From assembly GCA_012955965.1 (NCBI GenBank), contig JABBZI010000019.1, positions 19,574-83,573 on the forward strand: a DNA stretch of 64,000 bases, read 5' to 3'. This DNA is from Clostridioides difficile. GTDB taxonomy: Bacteria > Bacillota > Clostridia > Peptostreptococcales > Peptostreptococcaceae. Both the position numbers and the translations under genes were made by a program. Below, one piece after another: positions 17,994 through 28,595 of this stretch. Position 1 is the stretch's first letter, and every line of letters begins with the position of its first letter. The notes under the pieces are model-generated. The model saw only the letters and a program-made list of their open reading frames with translations. It searched no databases and was not told the origin of the DNA.

Positions 17994-18005
17994 TTTATTT
18001 CCCCC

Positions 18006-18845
18006 CTAAATTACTACCTTTTTATGTCTTGATGCATGGCAGTTTATATTTACAACAACAGGAAGACCTGCTATGTGAGTAGGAAAAGTCTCTATATTTA
18101 AACCTAAAGCTGTTGTAGTTCCACCCAAACCTTGAGGTCCTATACCAAGCTTATTAATAGATGCTAATAATTCACTCTCAAGTTTAGCTATATTTTCATC
18201 TTTATTAAATTCTCCTAATTCTCTAAAAAGTGCCTTTTTAGCTATCTGAGCACATTTATCCACAGTTCCGCCTATACCAACTCCAATTACCATAGGAGGG
18301 CATGGGTTAGGTCCAGCTTCTGAAACTGTATCTATTATGAATTTTTTAATACCTTCCAAACCATCTGATGGTTTTAACATTTTCATTTTGCTCATATTTT
18401 CGCTTCCAAATCCTTTGGCTGCAAATTCTATTTTAACCTTATCGCCTTTTACCATATCATAATGAATAATAGCTGGTGTATTATCTTTTGTGTTCACTCT
18501 GCTAATAGGGCTTACAACAGATTTTCTTAAGTATCCTTCTTCATACCCTTGTCTTACGCCCTCATTTATAGCATCGGTAAGTGTATCTCCTTCAATTACA
18601 ACATCTTGTCCTAATTCAACAAAAAATACAGCCATACCAGTATCTTGACATATTGGTATATTTTTTTCTTTTGCTATTTTAGCATTTTCAACTAATATAT
18701 TTAATATATTTTTTCCAACTTCACTCTTCTCACTTTTAGCTTTTTCTTTTATACAACTTAGAACATCTTCTCCTAAATATAGACTTGCTTCTATACAAAG
18801 TTTTTTTACATGTTCAACAATTTGTTCAGATTTTATTTTCCTCAA
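18006..18845 (-). CDS. fumA: Fumarate hydratase class I, alpha (N-terminal) subunit
   Basis: A 279-residue protein with Cys positions suited to the iron-sulfur cluster: [29 protein letters not shown] and NINCHASRH. The start codon is TTG at 18845, with GGAGGG eight bases upstream; an ATG nearby is out of frame. It is first of three genes (alpha, beta, malic enzyme). The cluster is oxygen-sensitive, which fits an anaerobe. Confidence 0.94.
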   Translation of the reverse strand: MRKIKSEQIVEHVKKLCIEASLYLGEDVLSCIKEKAKSEKSEVGKNILNILVENAKIAKEKNIPICQDTGMAVFFVELGQDVVIEGDTLTDAINEGVRQGYEEGYLRKSVVSPISRVNTKDNTPAIIHYDMVKGDKVKIEFAAKGFGSENMSKMKMLKPSDGLEGIKKFIIDTVSEAGPNPCPPMVIGVGIGGTVDKCAQIAKKALFRELGEFNKDENIAKLESELLASINKLGIGPQGLGGTTTALGLNIETFPTHIAGLPVVVNINCHASRHKKVVI

Positions 18846-19040
18846 TCGAACATCCCTCCATTACTTTATAAAAAATATTCGTGATTACACTTACACTTTA
18901 CCATTATTCTTAAAATTTCTCAATATTTTTGTATAATTATATATAAGTAACTGAATATTTACTTCAGAGTTATTATTAATGTTATAAATAATATATCTTC
19001 TATCATTAAACATATAATATCTGTTTTTTATATGTAACAC

Positions 19041-19514
19041 TTATTGTTTTATTACATCTACAAATTCTACTTGTATAAGCTTTTGTAAATCAAATGGTGA
19101 CAACTCTATTTGATAGCCTATTTTTCCTGCACTCACAATAATTGTATCTAAATTTTTTGCACTTTCATTTACAAAAGTTCTATAAAGCTTTTTCATACCT
19201 ATAGGAGAGCATCCTCCTCTAATATATCCTGTAAGCTTATTTATATCTTTTACATGAATCATTTCCACACTTTTCTCTTTAGCCACCTTTGCAGCTTTTT
19301 TTAAGTCCAAATTTTCATGTACTGGTATTACATATACATATATATTCTTACTGACCCCTTGAGTTACTAAAGTCTTATACACTTCATTCACATCTCGTCC
19401 TATATCATGTGCTACCTCAACACCATCTACATGTTCACTTTTCACTTCATAAGACATTACTTTATAATCAATCTTATTTGAATCTAATATTCTCATAGCA
19501 TTAGTCTTAATCAT
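19041..19514 (-). CDS. YbaK/EbsC Cys-tRNA(Pro) deacylase-like protein
   Basis: A 157-residue protein with the ProX/YbaK editing fold. The conserved lysine and the region LVTQGVSKNIYVYVIPVHEN, GYIRGGCSPIGMKK and the C-terminal IIVSAGKIGYQIELSP are characteristic. It hydrolyses mischarged Cys-tRNA(Pro). GGAAGTG precedes the ATG. It stands alone between the fumarase and ABC transporter genes. Confidence 0.92.
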   Translation of the reverse strand: MIKTNAMRILDSNKIDYKVMSYEVKSEHVDGVEVAHDIGRDVNEVYKTLVTQGVSKNIYVYVIPVHENLDLKKAAKVAKEKSVEMIHVKDINKLTGYIRGGCSPIGMKKLYRTFVNESAKNLDTIIVSAGKIGYQIELSPFDLQKLIQVEFVDVIKQ

Positions 19515-19636
19515 ACATTCACTTCCTTTTTATAAAATACGAACATTATACATATTTTCGAATATTCTGTACTATTTTAATGTAATCTTATAGATTTTAA
19601 ATAAGTATATTTTAAAACAACAATATTATTATAACT

Positions 19637-20335
19637 CTATATCAACTTCAAGACTTCATTTTTTTCCAATTCATTAGAATTTTTTAATATTTTTTTTATT
19701 CTAATTGGAGAATCTCCTAAAATAAATATTCTATCTGCTAGAGAAAAAGCTTCCTCAATATTATGAGTTACAAATAGCACAGTTCTCTTTTCTTTTTTTA
19801 GTATTTCTCTAAAATTATCCATTATAATTTGTGTATTCTTTACATCGATAGATTTAAAAGGCTCATCCATTATAATATTTCTTGATGGATATATAAAAGC
19901 TCTAGCTATATTTACTCTTTGTCTAAGTCCCCCACTAAGCATTTGAGGATAGAACTTTTTATATTCACTAATTCCAACCAAGCTTAAATACTCATCACAA
20001 ATTTTATTTAGCTGAGTTTTATCATAGTATCTATTTACAACTATCTTTATATTTTCTTCAACTGTTAACCAGTCAATAAGTCTATCATCTTGAAATATAT
20101 AACTTGTATCTAATTTACTTTCTACTTTATTCAATTCTTCTTTGATATTAAGATTGTCAGTATCATTTTTAATAATCCCACTTATTATATTCAAAAGTGT
20201 AGTTTTTCCACATCCAGATTTTCCAAGAATACAATTAACCTCATTCACATAAAAATCAATATTAAAATTTTTAAATATGATATGGTCATCGTATCTTTTA
20301 TTTATATTTTCAATACTCAACTTTATCTTTTCCAT
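19637..20335 (-). CDS. ABC transporter ATP-binding protein (NitT/TauT-type)
   Basis: 233 residues from the ATG at 20335 (MEKIKLSIENI). A longer frame from 20410 adds 25 residues that look unlike ATPase sequence and overlap the permease more. It has Walker A GKSGCGKTTL, Q-loop FQDD, ABC signature LSGGLRQRV, Walker B NIIMDEP and the H-loop FVTHNIEE. It overlaps the permease stop by 13 bases. It is the energising subunit of the importer encoded with the next two genes. Confidence 0.92.
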   Translation of the reverse strand: MEKIKLSIENINKRYDDHIIFKNFNIDFYVNEVNCILGKSGCGKTTLLNIISGIIKNDTDNLNIKEELNKVESKLDTSYIFQDDRLIDWLTVEENIKIVVNRYYDKTQLNKICDEYLSLVGISEYKKFYPQMLSGGLRQRVNIARAFIYPSRNIIMDEPFKSIDVKNTQIIMDNFREILKKEKRTVLFVTHNIEEAFSLADRIFILGDSPIRIKKILKNSNELEKNEVLKLI

Positions 20336-21108
20336 AAAAAAGCTCTCCTTGCTAAAGACTTTTGAGCTATTTGCAAAATGGCAGAAATTAAAAGAACAAT
20401 AATTATCCATGCAAATATTCCAGATGTATTAAAATTGATTTTTTCAGTCTGTATCATAGTTCCAATACCATATGTAGGTTGACTATAGACCTCTCCTGCT
20501 ATAGCAACTTTCAAGCTTAAAGAAAATGTCGATACTAATATAGATATAATTTGAAATTTTATCGCTGGCAAATAAATTTTTAATACCCTATCTACAAATC
20601 TTATTTTATATATACTTGCCATTTCTAATAAATTCTTGTCTATATTCAATATAGCACCTAAAACGTTATCATATAATATAGGAAAAACTATAGCAAATCC
20701 AACTATAAAAGGTGTACTATCTTTTTCAAACCAAATAAGTGCAAGTACTACCAATATCATAGTTGGTATTGAACGTGCTAAAGCATTAATTGGTTTTAAT
20801 AAATTTCTAAAAAATCTACTTAAATAGGACATTACTGACAATATGATAGCAAAAATCATAGCGAATAAAAAACTAAAAAAACATCTTCCCATAGAGTAAA
20901 GTATGTCTATATAAAAATTAGAATTAAGTATGATTTCCTTAATACTGTTAAATACTTGAACTACTGTTGGTAAAAATATGTCATTATCAATTTTCAAAGC
21001 AATAATTTGCCATAAAAATAAGAGGATAACACAAGAAAGTGTTACCTCTAATTTATCTATAAATTGTTCTTTATTTTTTTTATTTTTCAACCGAGTATAT
21101 GGCTTCAT
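20323..21108 (-). CDS. ABC transporter permease (NitT/TauT-type)
   Basis: A 261-residue protein with about six membrane segments. The family contact motif is in EMASIYKIRFVDRVLKIYLP (about residues 162-182), where the cytoplasmic EAA loop contacts the ATPase. The start at 21108 overlaps the binding-protein gene by 29 bases and has no strong ribosome binding site, which suggests translational coupling. It is a homodimeric permease of the sulfonate/nitrate/pyrimidine-precursor group. The substrate is not evident. Confidence 0.9.
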   Translation of the reverse strand: MKPYTRLKNKKNKEQFIDKLEVTLSCVILLFLWQIIALKIDNDIFLPTVVQVFNSIKEIILNSNFYIDILYSMGRCFFSFLFAMIFAIILSVMSYLSRFFRNLLKPINALARSIPTMILVVLALIWFEKDSTPFIVGFAIVFPILYDNVLGAILNIDKNLLEMASIYKIRFVDRVLKIYLPAIKFQIISILVSTFSLSLKVAIAGEVYSQPTYGIGTMIQTEKINFNTSGIFAWIIIVLLISAILQIAQKSLARRAFLWKR

Positions 21109-22075
21109 CAGGTACTTTGCCTCCTAATGTCTTATCATCAAAATCAGCCAATTTATCATAGTAGTTTTTGTAGTCATTAAGCATATCTTTAACTGGAATA
21201 TATTTTAAATTGGCTCTTTCAAGAGCTTTTTCTATTATCTTAGATTCAGTAGATATTTTTATTTTTTCAGAATATGCACCTAATTCTTCAGGATTCTTAT
21301 TTGCCCAATCTATACTATTTGATAATTGACCTACAAAAGAATCAACAAAATCTTTATTATCTCTCAAAAACTCAGATTTCACAATTAATGTAGATTGTGG
21401 ATAGCCATCTTTTGAACCACTCATTTCCTTCCATGAGTCATTTAAACTTTTTATGATTTTTATATCTGGGTTTTTAGACATCAAAGCACTAAGTGCAGGT
21501 TCTGGAACAATACCTGTTGTGATTTTGCCAGTGGCCAATAATGGTACTAATTCACTTGCTGAATTCACATAATTAAACTTTATATCTGAAGCACTTATAC
21601 CCTTTTGCAATAAAATACTCTTCATAGTTATATCTGGAGTAAGTCCTTTACCAGTACATCCAACTTCTTTACCAAGTAAATCAGAATAGTCTTTTATATT
21701 TTCTGTTGATACTAAATAAAGTGAACCCATTCCCACAGTACCAACGATATTATATGATGAAGTTTTATTATATGCTATTGCAGCCATGTTTGATGGAACT
21801 ATAGCTATATCTGCATCTTTTTTCATCACTCTTGTAGAAATCGCCTCTGGTGTCTTTTCAATACTATACTCTGTCTCATAACCCTCTTTAATTTCTGGAT
21901 TTTCATTTGCAAGCTTAGCTATTGCCATTGCTGGCAATCCATCTGGAACAGCTACTTTTACTTCTTTAACCACTGATAACTCTTTTTTTGGAGATTTATT
22001 CTGCTCTGATGAGCATCCTACCAAAAAAGTCACACTGAATACTACTAACAATATTATAGAAATATACTTTTTCAT
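21080..22075 (-). CDS. ABC transporter substrate-binding lipoprotein (NMT1/SsuA-like)
   Basis: A 331-residue protein. A lipoprotein signal peptide ends in the lipobox LVGC (Cys at about residue 21), followed by a Ser-rich linker. The body is a periplasmic-type binding domain (VKEVKVAVPDGLPAMAIAKL, VGTVGMGSLYLVST, KEVGCTGKGLTPDITMKSI). NMT1/SsuA-like proteins bind thiamine precursors, sulfonates, taurine or nitrate. No riboswitch is visible in the 111 bases upstream, so thiamine regulation is not supported. It is first in a three-gene operon. Confidence 0.9.
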   Translation of the reverse strand: MKKYISIILLVVFSVTFLVGCSSEQNKSPKKELSVVKEVKVAVPDGLPAMAIAKLANENPEIKEGYETEYSIEKTPEAISTRVMKKDADIAIVPSNMAAIAYNKTSSYNIVGTVGMGSLYLVSTENIKDYSDLLGKEVGCTGKGLTPDITMKSILLQKGISASDIKFNYVNSASELVPLLATGKITTGIVPEPALSALMSKNPDIKIIKSLNDSWKEMSGSKDGYPQSTLIVKSEFLRDNKDFVDSFVGQLSNSIDWANKNPEELGAYSEKIKISTESKIIEKALERANLKYIPVKDMLNDYKNYYDKLADFDDKTLGGKVPDEAIYSVEK

Positions 22076-22186
22076 CTTTTCCTCCCAAAGCTAACATCTT
22101 ATAAAATAATTATATTTATTTATATTAATTTCTGTTAATTTATCGAATAATCCTTCTTATTTAAATATTTTTATTCATATTTCACC

Positions 22187-24121
22187 CTAGTACTTTTTCT
22201 TTTTCTTAGTTGAACTTTTTTGTTGATTTTTATTAGTTCTGTTATTTGCATTAGTTTTTTGGTTTTTATTTACACCTTTAGATGTATTTTTCTTAGAATT
22301 ATTTCTATTAAAATAAGGCTTCTCATCTCTTGGCTTTATTAGACATCTGTGTCCAAAACCAATTAAGTCTTCTCTTCCAGCTTCTACTAATGCAGAATAC
22401 ACTAAATCATAATTTCTAGGTGCTCTATATTGTAATAAAGCTCTCTGCATTGCCTTATCACGTTTTGCTTTAGGTACATAAACTGGTTTCATTGTAAGTG
22501 GGTCTATACCTGTATAAAACATTGTCGTAGATAGAGTACCAGGAGTTGGATAAAAATCCTGAACCTGCTCTGGTTGATAATGAGTATCTCTTAAATACTC
22601 AGCTAACTCTATAGCACTATTTAATGTAGAGCCAGGATGACTAGACATTAAGTATGGTATTAAATATTGTTTTTTACCCAATTCTTCATTTATAGCAAAA
22701 AACTTCTGTCTAAACTTATCATAAGTTTTTCCTGCTGGTTTTTGCATATATTCTAAAACCTCTTCTGATATATGCTCTGGTGCTACTTTTAATTGTCCAC
22801 TTACATGATGCTCTATCAATTCCCTAAGAAACTTATTATTTTTGTCTGCCATTACATAATCGTATCTAATACCAGAACGCACAAATACTTTTTTTATTTT
22901 TGGTAATTTTCTTACCGCTCTAAGTAAATGCAGATACTCACTATGGTCTGCATCTAAATTTTTACATGGTGATGGTGATAGACATTGTCTATTTTTACAA
23001 GCGCCTTTAGTAATTTGTTTATTACATGCTGGTCTTCTAAAATTAGCTGTTGGACCTCCAACATCATGTATATATCCTTTAAAATCATCTAAATTTGTTA
23101 TTCCTATTGCTTCATCAATAATTGATTTTTCACTTCTACTTTGTACTGCTCTCCCTTGATGAAATGTTATTGCACAAAAGGAACAGCTACCAAAACATCC
23201 TCTTGAGCTTACTATACTAAATTTAACTTCTTCTATAGCTGGTACCCCACCAGATTTTTCATACACAGGATGATATGTCTTTTGATATGGTAATCCATAT
23301 ACTTCATCTAATTCTTCTCTGCTAAGTGGCTTTTCTGGCTTATTTTGTACTAAATACTTACTTCCTTGAGGTTGAACAATTACACTTCCTCTAAATGGGT
23401 CTTGCTCATCGTACTGAATTTTAAAAGCCTCTACATACTTCATTTTGTCTTCACATATTTCCTTATATGATGGAATTAATATATATTTATCATATATTTC
23501 ATCTAATGTATCTGCGATATAACATGTCCCATCAATATGTCTAATATATTTTGGGTCATATCCATCATTAAGTGCATTTGCTACCTCTACAATCTGCTTT
23601 TCACTCATACCATAAACTAATAAATCAGCTCCACTATCTATCAGCATAGATTTTCTTACCTTATCACTCCAATAATCATAGTGTGCAAATCTTCTTAAAC
23701 TGGCCTCAATACCGCCTATTATTATTGCTACATCACTATATGCTTCTCTTATTTTATTACAATAAACTATAGTTGCTCTATCTGGTCTATAACCCATTTT
23801 CCCACCTGGAGAATACATATCCTTATCTCTGTGTTTTTTACTAACAGAATAATGGTTTACCATTGAATCCATATTTCCTGCATTGACTAAGAATCCAAGT
23901 CTAGGCTTTCCTAACCTCATAAAATCTTCTGTAGTTTTCCAATCTGGCTGTGCTATTATCCCAACCTTATATCCAGCATTCTCTAAAACCCTAGATATTA
24001 TTGCTGTCCCAAAACTATGATGGTCTACATAAGCGTCTCCTGTAACTAGAACAAAATCTAGTTCTTCCCATCCTCTATCTATCATATCTTGTTTACTTAT
24101 TGGTAAAAACTTATTTTCCAT
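22187..24121 (-). CDS. YgiQ-family radical SAM protein
   Basis: A 644-residue protein. The N-terminal domain (about 1-290) precedes the radical SAM core with the CxxxCxxC cluster in [13 protein letters not shown] (about residues 308-320) and the later SAM-binding region. A C-terminal DUF3362-like part has [15 protein letters not shown], and there is a basic Asn/Lys-rich tail of about 40 residues ending STKKKKKY, which could bind nucleic acid. The reaction is unknown for the family. A GCAGGTG site precedes the ATG. It is transcribed alone. Confidence 0.92.
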   Translation of the reverse strand: MENKFLPISKQDMIDRGWEELDFVLVTGDAYVDHHSFGTAIISRVLENAGYKVGIIAQPDWKTTEDFMRLGKPRLGFLVNAGNMDSMVNHYSVSKKHRDKDMYSPGGKMGYRPDRATIVYCNKIREAYSDVAIIIGGIEASLRRFAHYDYWSDKVRKSMLIDSGADLLVYGMSEKQIVEVANALNDGYDPKYIRHIDGTCYIADTLDEIYDKYILIPSYKEICEDKMKYVEAFKIQYDEQDPFRGSVIVQPQGSKYLVQNKPEKPLSREELDEVYGLPYQKTYHPVYEKSGGVPAIEEVKFSIVSSRGCFGSCSFCAITFHQGRAVQSRSEKSIIDEAIGITNLDDFKGYIHDVGGPTANFRRPACNKQITKGACKNRQCLSPSPCKNLDADHSEYLHLLRAVRKLPKIKKVFVRSGIRYDYVMADKNNKFLRELIEHHVSGQLKVAPEHISEEVLEYMQKPAGKTYDKFRQKFFAINEELGKKQYLIPYLMSSHPGSTLNSAIELAEYLRDTHYQPEQVQDFYPTPGTLSTTMFYTGIDPLTMKPVYVPKAKRDKAMQRALLQYRAPRNYDLVYSALVEAGREDLIGFGHRCLIKPRDEKPYFNRNNSKKNTSKGVNKNQKTNANNRTNKNQQKSSTKKKKKY

Positions 24122-24305
24122 ATTATCACCTGCTCAATATATATTTAACAAATATTTTTTCATACAAAAGTATCTTTTTATTTTGTTCTTAACGCTTAAT
24201 TATATCACAAAAAATACTTAAAACCACAACTTAAATAATTTATATAGACATTTTAAGTCCAATAAATTTAAATTGTGATTTTAAGTAAATTAATAATACA
24301 GTATT

Positions 24306-27300
24306 TTAAACATTTTCTTCAACCTCAAAACTACTTACTTCATTTCCAAATATTAAACATGCCTCTTTGCCATCAAACCATTTCAAAGTAGTTGTAGTTA
24401 TATTTGCATTTATATCAAACTTTTTATTACGCATAAATGATTTGCAAGTATCATCACTATCTTTTAGATGTCTCATAGGACATTTTCCACAGGGTTTGTT
24501 TTGATTGTTCAAGATTGTCTTATAACACAAATCACCTAAATGAGTATTTGGTGCTGACTCAAGCATTTTTTTATTTACAAATAACAGTTCATAAGTATTC
24601 CTATCAACAACATACGCCCATATGTCCATATTGTCCATTACAGACTTTTGAATCTTTAAAGACTCTTCTAGCTTGTTCTGAATACGCATTTTTAATAAGA
24701 ACATACTAAGTGTTTTAGATATAAAGGTTAGTGTATTTACTTCGTCACTAGTCCACATGCGATTATATAAACATTCATCAAAACCTACAAACCCTCTAAA
24801 TTCATTGCCTTCTAAAATTTTACATTGTAATATTGAACGTATATCTTGAGGTTTAAGTATTTTTTTCTCATCACTACCTAAACTATCAATATCATTACAA
24901 TAAAATAATCCATCTGCATTAAAGTTTAAAAGATAATTACCTAAATCATCATAATAAATATTTTTAAGATTATTAATTTCTGAACGTATCCCTTCATTAC
25001 ACCATTCAAATGTATTTTTACAAGATAAATTATCATCTGAGTTTTCGAATATATATACACGACTTACATTAAAATGCCTACCTACAATATCTAGAATTAA
25101 ATTTACTGCCAGTTCTATATCATTTGATTCATATAGTATATCAAATATATAATTTGTTATATGTTCTTTAAAAGACCTCTCTATATTGGTATTTTCATCT
25201 GTATTTCTTGTATTAGTTATATATTGTGTTTTATCAATTCTTTTATCATATAATGTGTAACAATTTTTACCTTTTCCTTTAGCTGAGTAAAGGGCTATAT
25301 CTGCATTTCTAAATAACTGCATATAGTCCATACCATCTTGTGGGAATCTAGCAATTCCTACACTCAAGGATATTTTATAATTGTTACCTGACCCCATAAA
25401 AGACCTTTCAAAGGCTTTTACCAATTCATCTGCTTTATTTATAATATCTCTTATTTCAGAAATATCTTTCATAAAAACAATAAACTCATCTCCACCAATT
25501 CTTCCTACTATATCAGATGCTCTAAATAAGTTAATTAAATCACTCGCAATTTCACTTAACACAGCATCTCCATATAAATGACCTAAGTTATCATTTATTC
25601 CTTTAAAGTCATCAATATCAATAATCATTAAAGCACCTTTTCTTTTTTTATCTAGTGTTATATATTCTTCTATAAGTGATTGAGATGCTTTTTTATTATA
25701 TAAGTCTGTCAAAGGGTCCTTTTCTGCTCTTTCTTTCAATTTCTCCGCCTCTCGCTTTGACTCATCAATATCAGTCAAACTAGCTACAACTTTATAAGGT
25801 ATTCCATTATCATCAAAAAGTGTTGTTGCCTTTATGCTAAACCAAGCATAAGTGGTATCTCTAATTCTAAGTCTAATTTCACACTCCTCATATTCACTAC
25901 CTTCAGAAGTAAGTTTAATCAATGAAACAAACTTATTCATATCATCCTGATATATATCTACTGATTTAATCAAGCTTTTTGTTGCATTCTCAGTTATAGG
26001 GTCATAACCAAACTTATTATACCAATTTGGTGAAATATTCATTTGGTCTTTTTCTATATCCCATTCTACTATGATATTTTGAGTCTGTTTTATAATAATC
26101 TCATGACGTTCTTCACTTTTCTTAAGCTGTTGTTCTAATAGTTTAGCAGAAGTAATATCTACAATAACACTACATAATACAGATTTGCCATCTTCATAAA
26201 CTATTTTTCTCCCTTTTAATAAAATCCATATGATAGTTCCATCCCTTTTCTCAATTCTTTGTTCACTCGCAAATGTATCACTTACTTTGAGTTGTTCATT
26301 GATACTATCAATAAGTCCTATTCTATCGTCTTTAAAAATCAGTTTTATTAATTTATTATTTAGTTCATCTTTCAGTTGTTTACGTGTATATCCAATCATA
26401 CTTAAATATCCTTCATTTAAATATATACTGTCAAAATCATCATTTATCTCAGTTATAACTATCCCACCAACAATACTATTGTTAATAGCTTCTATTTCAA
26501 ATCTTTTTGAATTTAGCTCTTCTTGTATTTTTTTAAGTTCTGTTATATCAGTTAAAACTCCCTGAATGCACTCATTTCCTTTGTTATCCTTTATAGACTT
26601 ACTTCTCTCTAAAATCCAAATTATACTTCCATCTTTTTTTACAATTCTATATTCAACTTCAATTTTATATTGTTTTTCTAATTGATTTAGAATAGTACAA
26701 TTAAACTTGTCTATATCTTCTTTGTAAATCATATCTTTAAATTTATTTTTAAATATTTTATTTAAATCTTCATCAGAATAACCTGTAAGTTCTAGAAACC
26801 CTTGACTTACATATGTCATAGTCATATATTCATCTTTCAGACAGTTCTTAACACCCCCTAATATATTATCCGTAAGTGCTTTAAATTTTTCTTTTTCATT
26901 TATAATAACCTTAGTATTGTTATTTATAATGCAGGCTATATATACTATAAAAATCAATATAACTAGTAGTATTTCCAAAGCAAATACATATACATCATAA
27001 GATATGTTTTCTGACTGAATATACACTATTTCGTTTGGAACAACAGAAAAAATATACCAATCATTAATTCCAAGTGGCTTATAATTTAACATAAATTTTT
27101 CATTATCTAAATTATAATTAGAATATCCCGATTTATCATTTTTCATATTTTCTTTTATAGTTTTTATACAATCTACTTCATTACAATTGTCTTTATCAAA
27201 AAGCTTAAATATATATGATAACATTTTGCTATTTGTATTTTGAGCAATTATATCTCCATTTTTTTTGGCAATAAAAACATCTGCTTTTCCATTAAATGCA

Positions 27301-27854
27301 GATAATCCTAACAATTCATTTAACTTTGTTGAATCATAAGTTCCACTTAAAACACCCACTATTTTCCCACTTTTATAAATAGGTGTTGATAAAACTATTA
27401 TTTCTTTTTTATTAATAATAGATTTTAAAGGCTCTGATATATTCCTTTCTCCATTTTTAGCTTTTTTAAAATAATCTATATCTTGAATATTGCTGATGAC
27501 CCCATCATTAGAATAACTTTTCCCATTTAATGTAGAGACTGTCATGCTAATTAAAGAGCTTCGATTTACACTAGAATTCATTAAATCAATCACCATTTCA
27601 TCATTTATATTATTAAAATTACCAATAAAATTAGCAATAGATTCAATCATGTCAAATTGACCACTAAGTTTTGTCTTGAGATTAATAATATTATCTTCTG
27701 TAAACTCAGACAGATATGTATGTGTGGTTTCCTTTAACTTATTATCTAATTTAAATTTAAACTTAAAAATAGCCCCACCAGTTAAAATAATTATAATAAT
27801 AAACAAGATACTAATACCTAAGATTCTTGGCTTTAGTCTGTTAATCATACTCAC
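24306..27854 (-). CDS. Multi-domain diguanylate cyclase (Cache-PAS3-GGDEF-GAF-PAS)
   Basis: An 1182-residue protein. A membrane segment (13-33) and a second (about 287-312) enclose an extracytoplasmic Cache-like sensor. Three PAS domains follow (about 325-445, 450-575, 580-700), then GGDEF (about 705-870). The GGDEF signature RIGGDEFIVF is intact, and an I-site RASD lies five residues upstream, so product inhibition is possible. Unusually, a GAF domain (about 900-1055) and a further PAS-like domain with Cys-rich CGKCPMRHL lie after GGDEF. It should make c-di-GMP under control of several signals. AGGATGTG precedes the ATG. It is transcribed alone, with a long upstream gap. Confidence 0.9.
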   Translation of the reverse strand: MSMINRLKPRILGISILFIIIIILTGGAIFKFKFKLDNKLKETTHTYLSEFTEDNIINLKTKLSGQFDMIESIANFIGNFNNINDEMVIDLMNSSVNRSSLISMTVSTLNGKSYSNDGVISNIQDIDYFKKAKNGERNISEPLKSIINKKEIIVLSTPIYKSGKIVGVLSGTYDSTKLNELLGLSAFNGKADVFIAKKNGDIIAQNTNSKMLSYIFKLFDKDNCNEVDCIKTIKENMKNDKSGYSNYNLDNEKFMLNYKPLGINDWYIFSVVPNEIVYIQSENISYDVYVFALEILLVILIFIVYIACIINNNTKVIINEKEKFKALTDNILGGVKNCLKDEYMTMTYVSQGFLELTGYSDEDLNKIFKNKFKDMIYKEDIDKFNCTILNQLEKQYKIEVEYRIVKKDGSIIWILERSKSIKDNKGNECIQGVLTDITELKKIQEELNSKRFEIEAINNSIVGGIVITEINDDFDSIYLNEGYLSMIGYTRKQLKDELNNKLIKLIFKDDRIGLIDSINEQLKVSDTFASEQRIEKRDGTIIWILLKGRKIVYEDGKSVLCSVIVDITSAKLLEQQLKKSEERHEIIIKQTQNIIVEWDIEKDQMNISPNWYNKFGYDPITENATKSLIKSVDIYQDDMNKFVSLIKLTSEGSEYEECEIRLRIRDTTYAWFSIKATTLFDDNGIPYKVVASLTDIDESKREAEKLKERAEKDPLTDLYNKKASQSLIEEYITLDKKRKGALMIIDIDDFKGINDNLGHLYGDAVLSEIASDLINLFRASDIVGRIGGDEFIVFMKDISEIRDIINKADELVKAFERSFMGSGNNYKISLSVGIARFPQDGMDYMQLFRNADIALYSAKGKGKNCYTLYDKRIDKTQYITNTRNTDENTNIERSFKEHITNYIFDILYESNDIELAVNLILDIVGRHFNVSRVYIFENSDDNLSCKNTFEWCNEGIRSEINNLKNIYYDDLGNYLLNFNADGLFYCNDIDSLGSDEKKILKPQDIRSILQCKILEGNEFRGFVGFDECLYNRMWTSDEVNTLTFISKTLSMFLLKMRIQNKLEESLKIQKSVMDNMDIWAYVVDRNTYELLFVNKKMLESAPNTHLGDLCYKTILNNQNKPCGKCPMRHLKDSDDTCKSFMRNKKFDINANITTTTLKWFDGKEACLIFGNEVSSFEVEENV

Positions 27855-28552
27855 ATCCTCATTATATATAATTATATTGTTTAATTCTTCAGTAGGAAAT
27901 TATTTTAAATCAAAAGAAATACTTAAAAGACTAGTAATCTTTACTCACATTGCAAACATTTGCATTTATTCCTATTATTAAGATTTTTCAATAAATATTT
28001 TCTTTCTTCCTATATTAGAATTAAACAGCATACATTCAGATTTATTTATAAAACCTTCATTCATACTTCACACTTAATAAATATTAGAAACTCTAACTCT
28101 ACTTTTAATTTACCAAAACTGATAATGTAATATATTCATTATTATTCATTCCTTTTCTAATTAATTACTATCCCCTTAATTTCATACAAAAAAAAGAATA
28201 TGTATTTTCTCACATAAAATACATTTTTATACTTATTACTATATAACTTGATTATCAAATCAATCTCTATTTTATAAAACTTAAACTCTATTTAAAACTA
28301 TACAACTTTACATTCATGATTAGAATTTAGGTTTTCGGATAATAATTCTAGCATAACATTATAATGTCCTTTTATTTTTTCATGTTTATAAATGTGAAAA
28401 TATAATTTATTATTATAAAATATAAATTTTCATTCTAAATTATAACATAGAACACTACTATCTATATGTTAAAATTATCCGTTTTCAAAAAAGGTAACTA
28501 TTATTAAAAATATTATCTTCTGGTATTTTAATATATAGCTATAAACAAAAAT
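27855..28552. other. Gene-free 700-base AT-rich stretch
   Basis: No gene with a ribosome binding site and plausible codons is visible here. The minus-strand reading direction makes it the leader region of the large diguanylate cyclase gene. A 9-bp hairpin (ATGTATTTT at 28200-28208 with AAAATACAT at 28216-28224) has A-runs before and T-runs after it on both strands, so it could end a small RNA or attenuate a leader. I could not identify a known riboswitch. Confidence 0.35.
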
Positions 28553-28589
28553 AAGGGCTAAAAAGTGTAAATCTCACTTTTTAGCCCTT
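28553..28589 (-). terminator. Terminator after the DUF1015 gene
   Basis: Arms 28553-28567 and 28575-28589 are perfectly complementary over 15 bp with a seven-base loop. On the minus strand a T-run follows. It is seven bases past the stop of the DUF1015 gene and ends the serine operon. Confidence 0.8.
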
Positions 28590-28595
28590 TATTAA

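Noticed and set aside
20336..20410. N-terminal extension of the ABC ATPase to 20410
   Set aside because: The extra 25 residues do not resemble ATPase sequence and the ATG at 20335 starts the canonical fold.
25381..26565. Plus-strand open frames inside the large diguanylate cyclase gene
   Set aside because: They are antisense frames of PAS and GGDEF codons, with no ribosome binding site.
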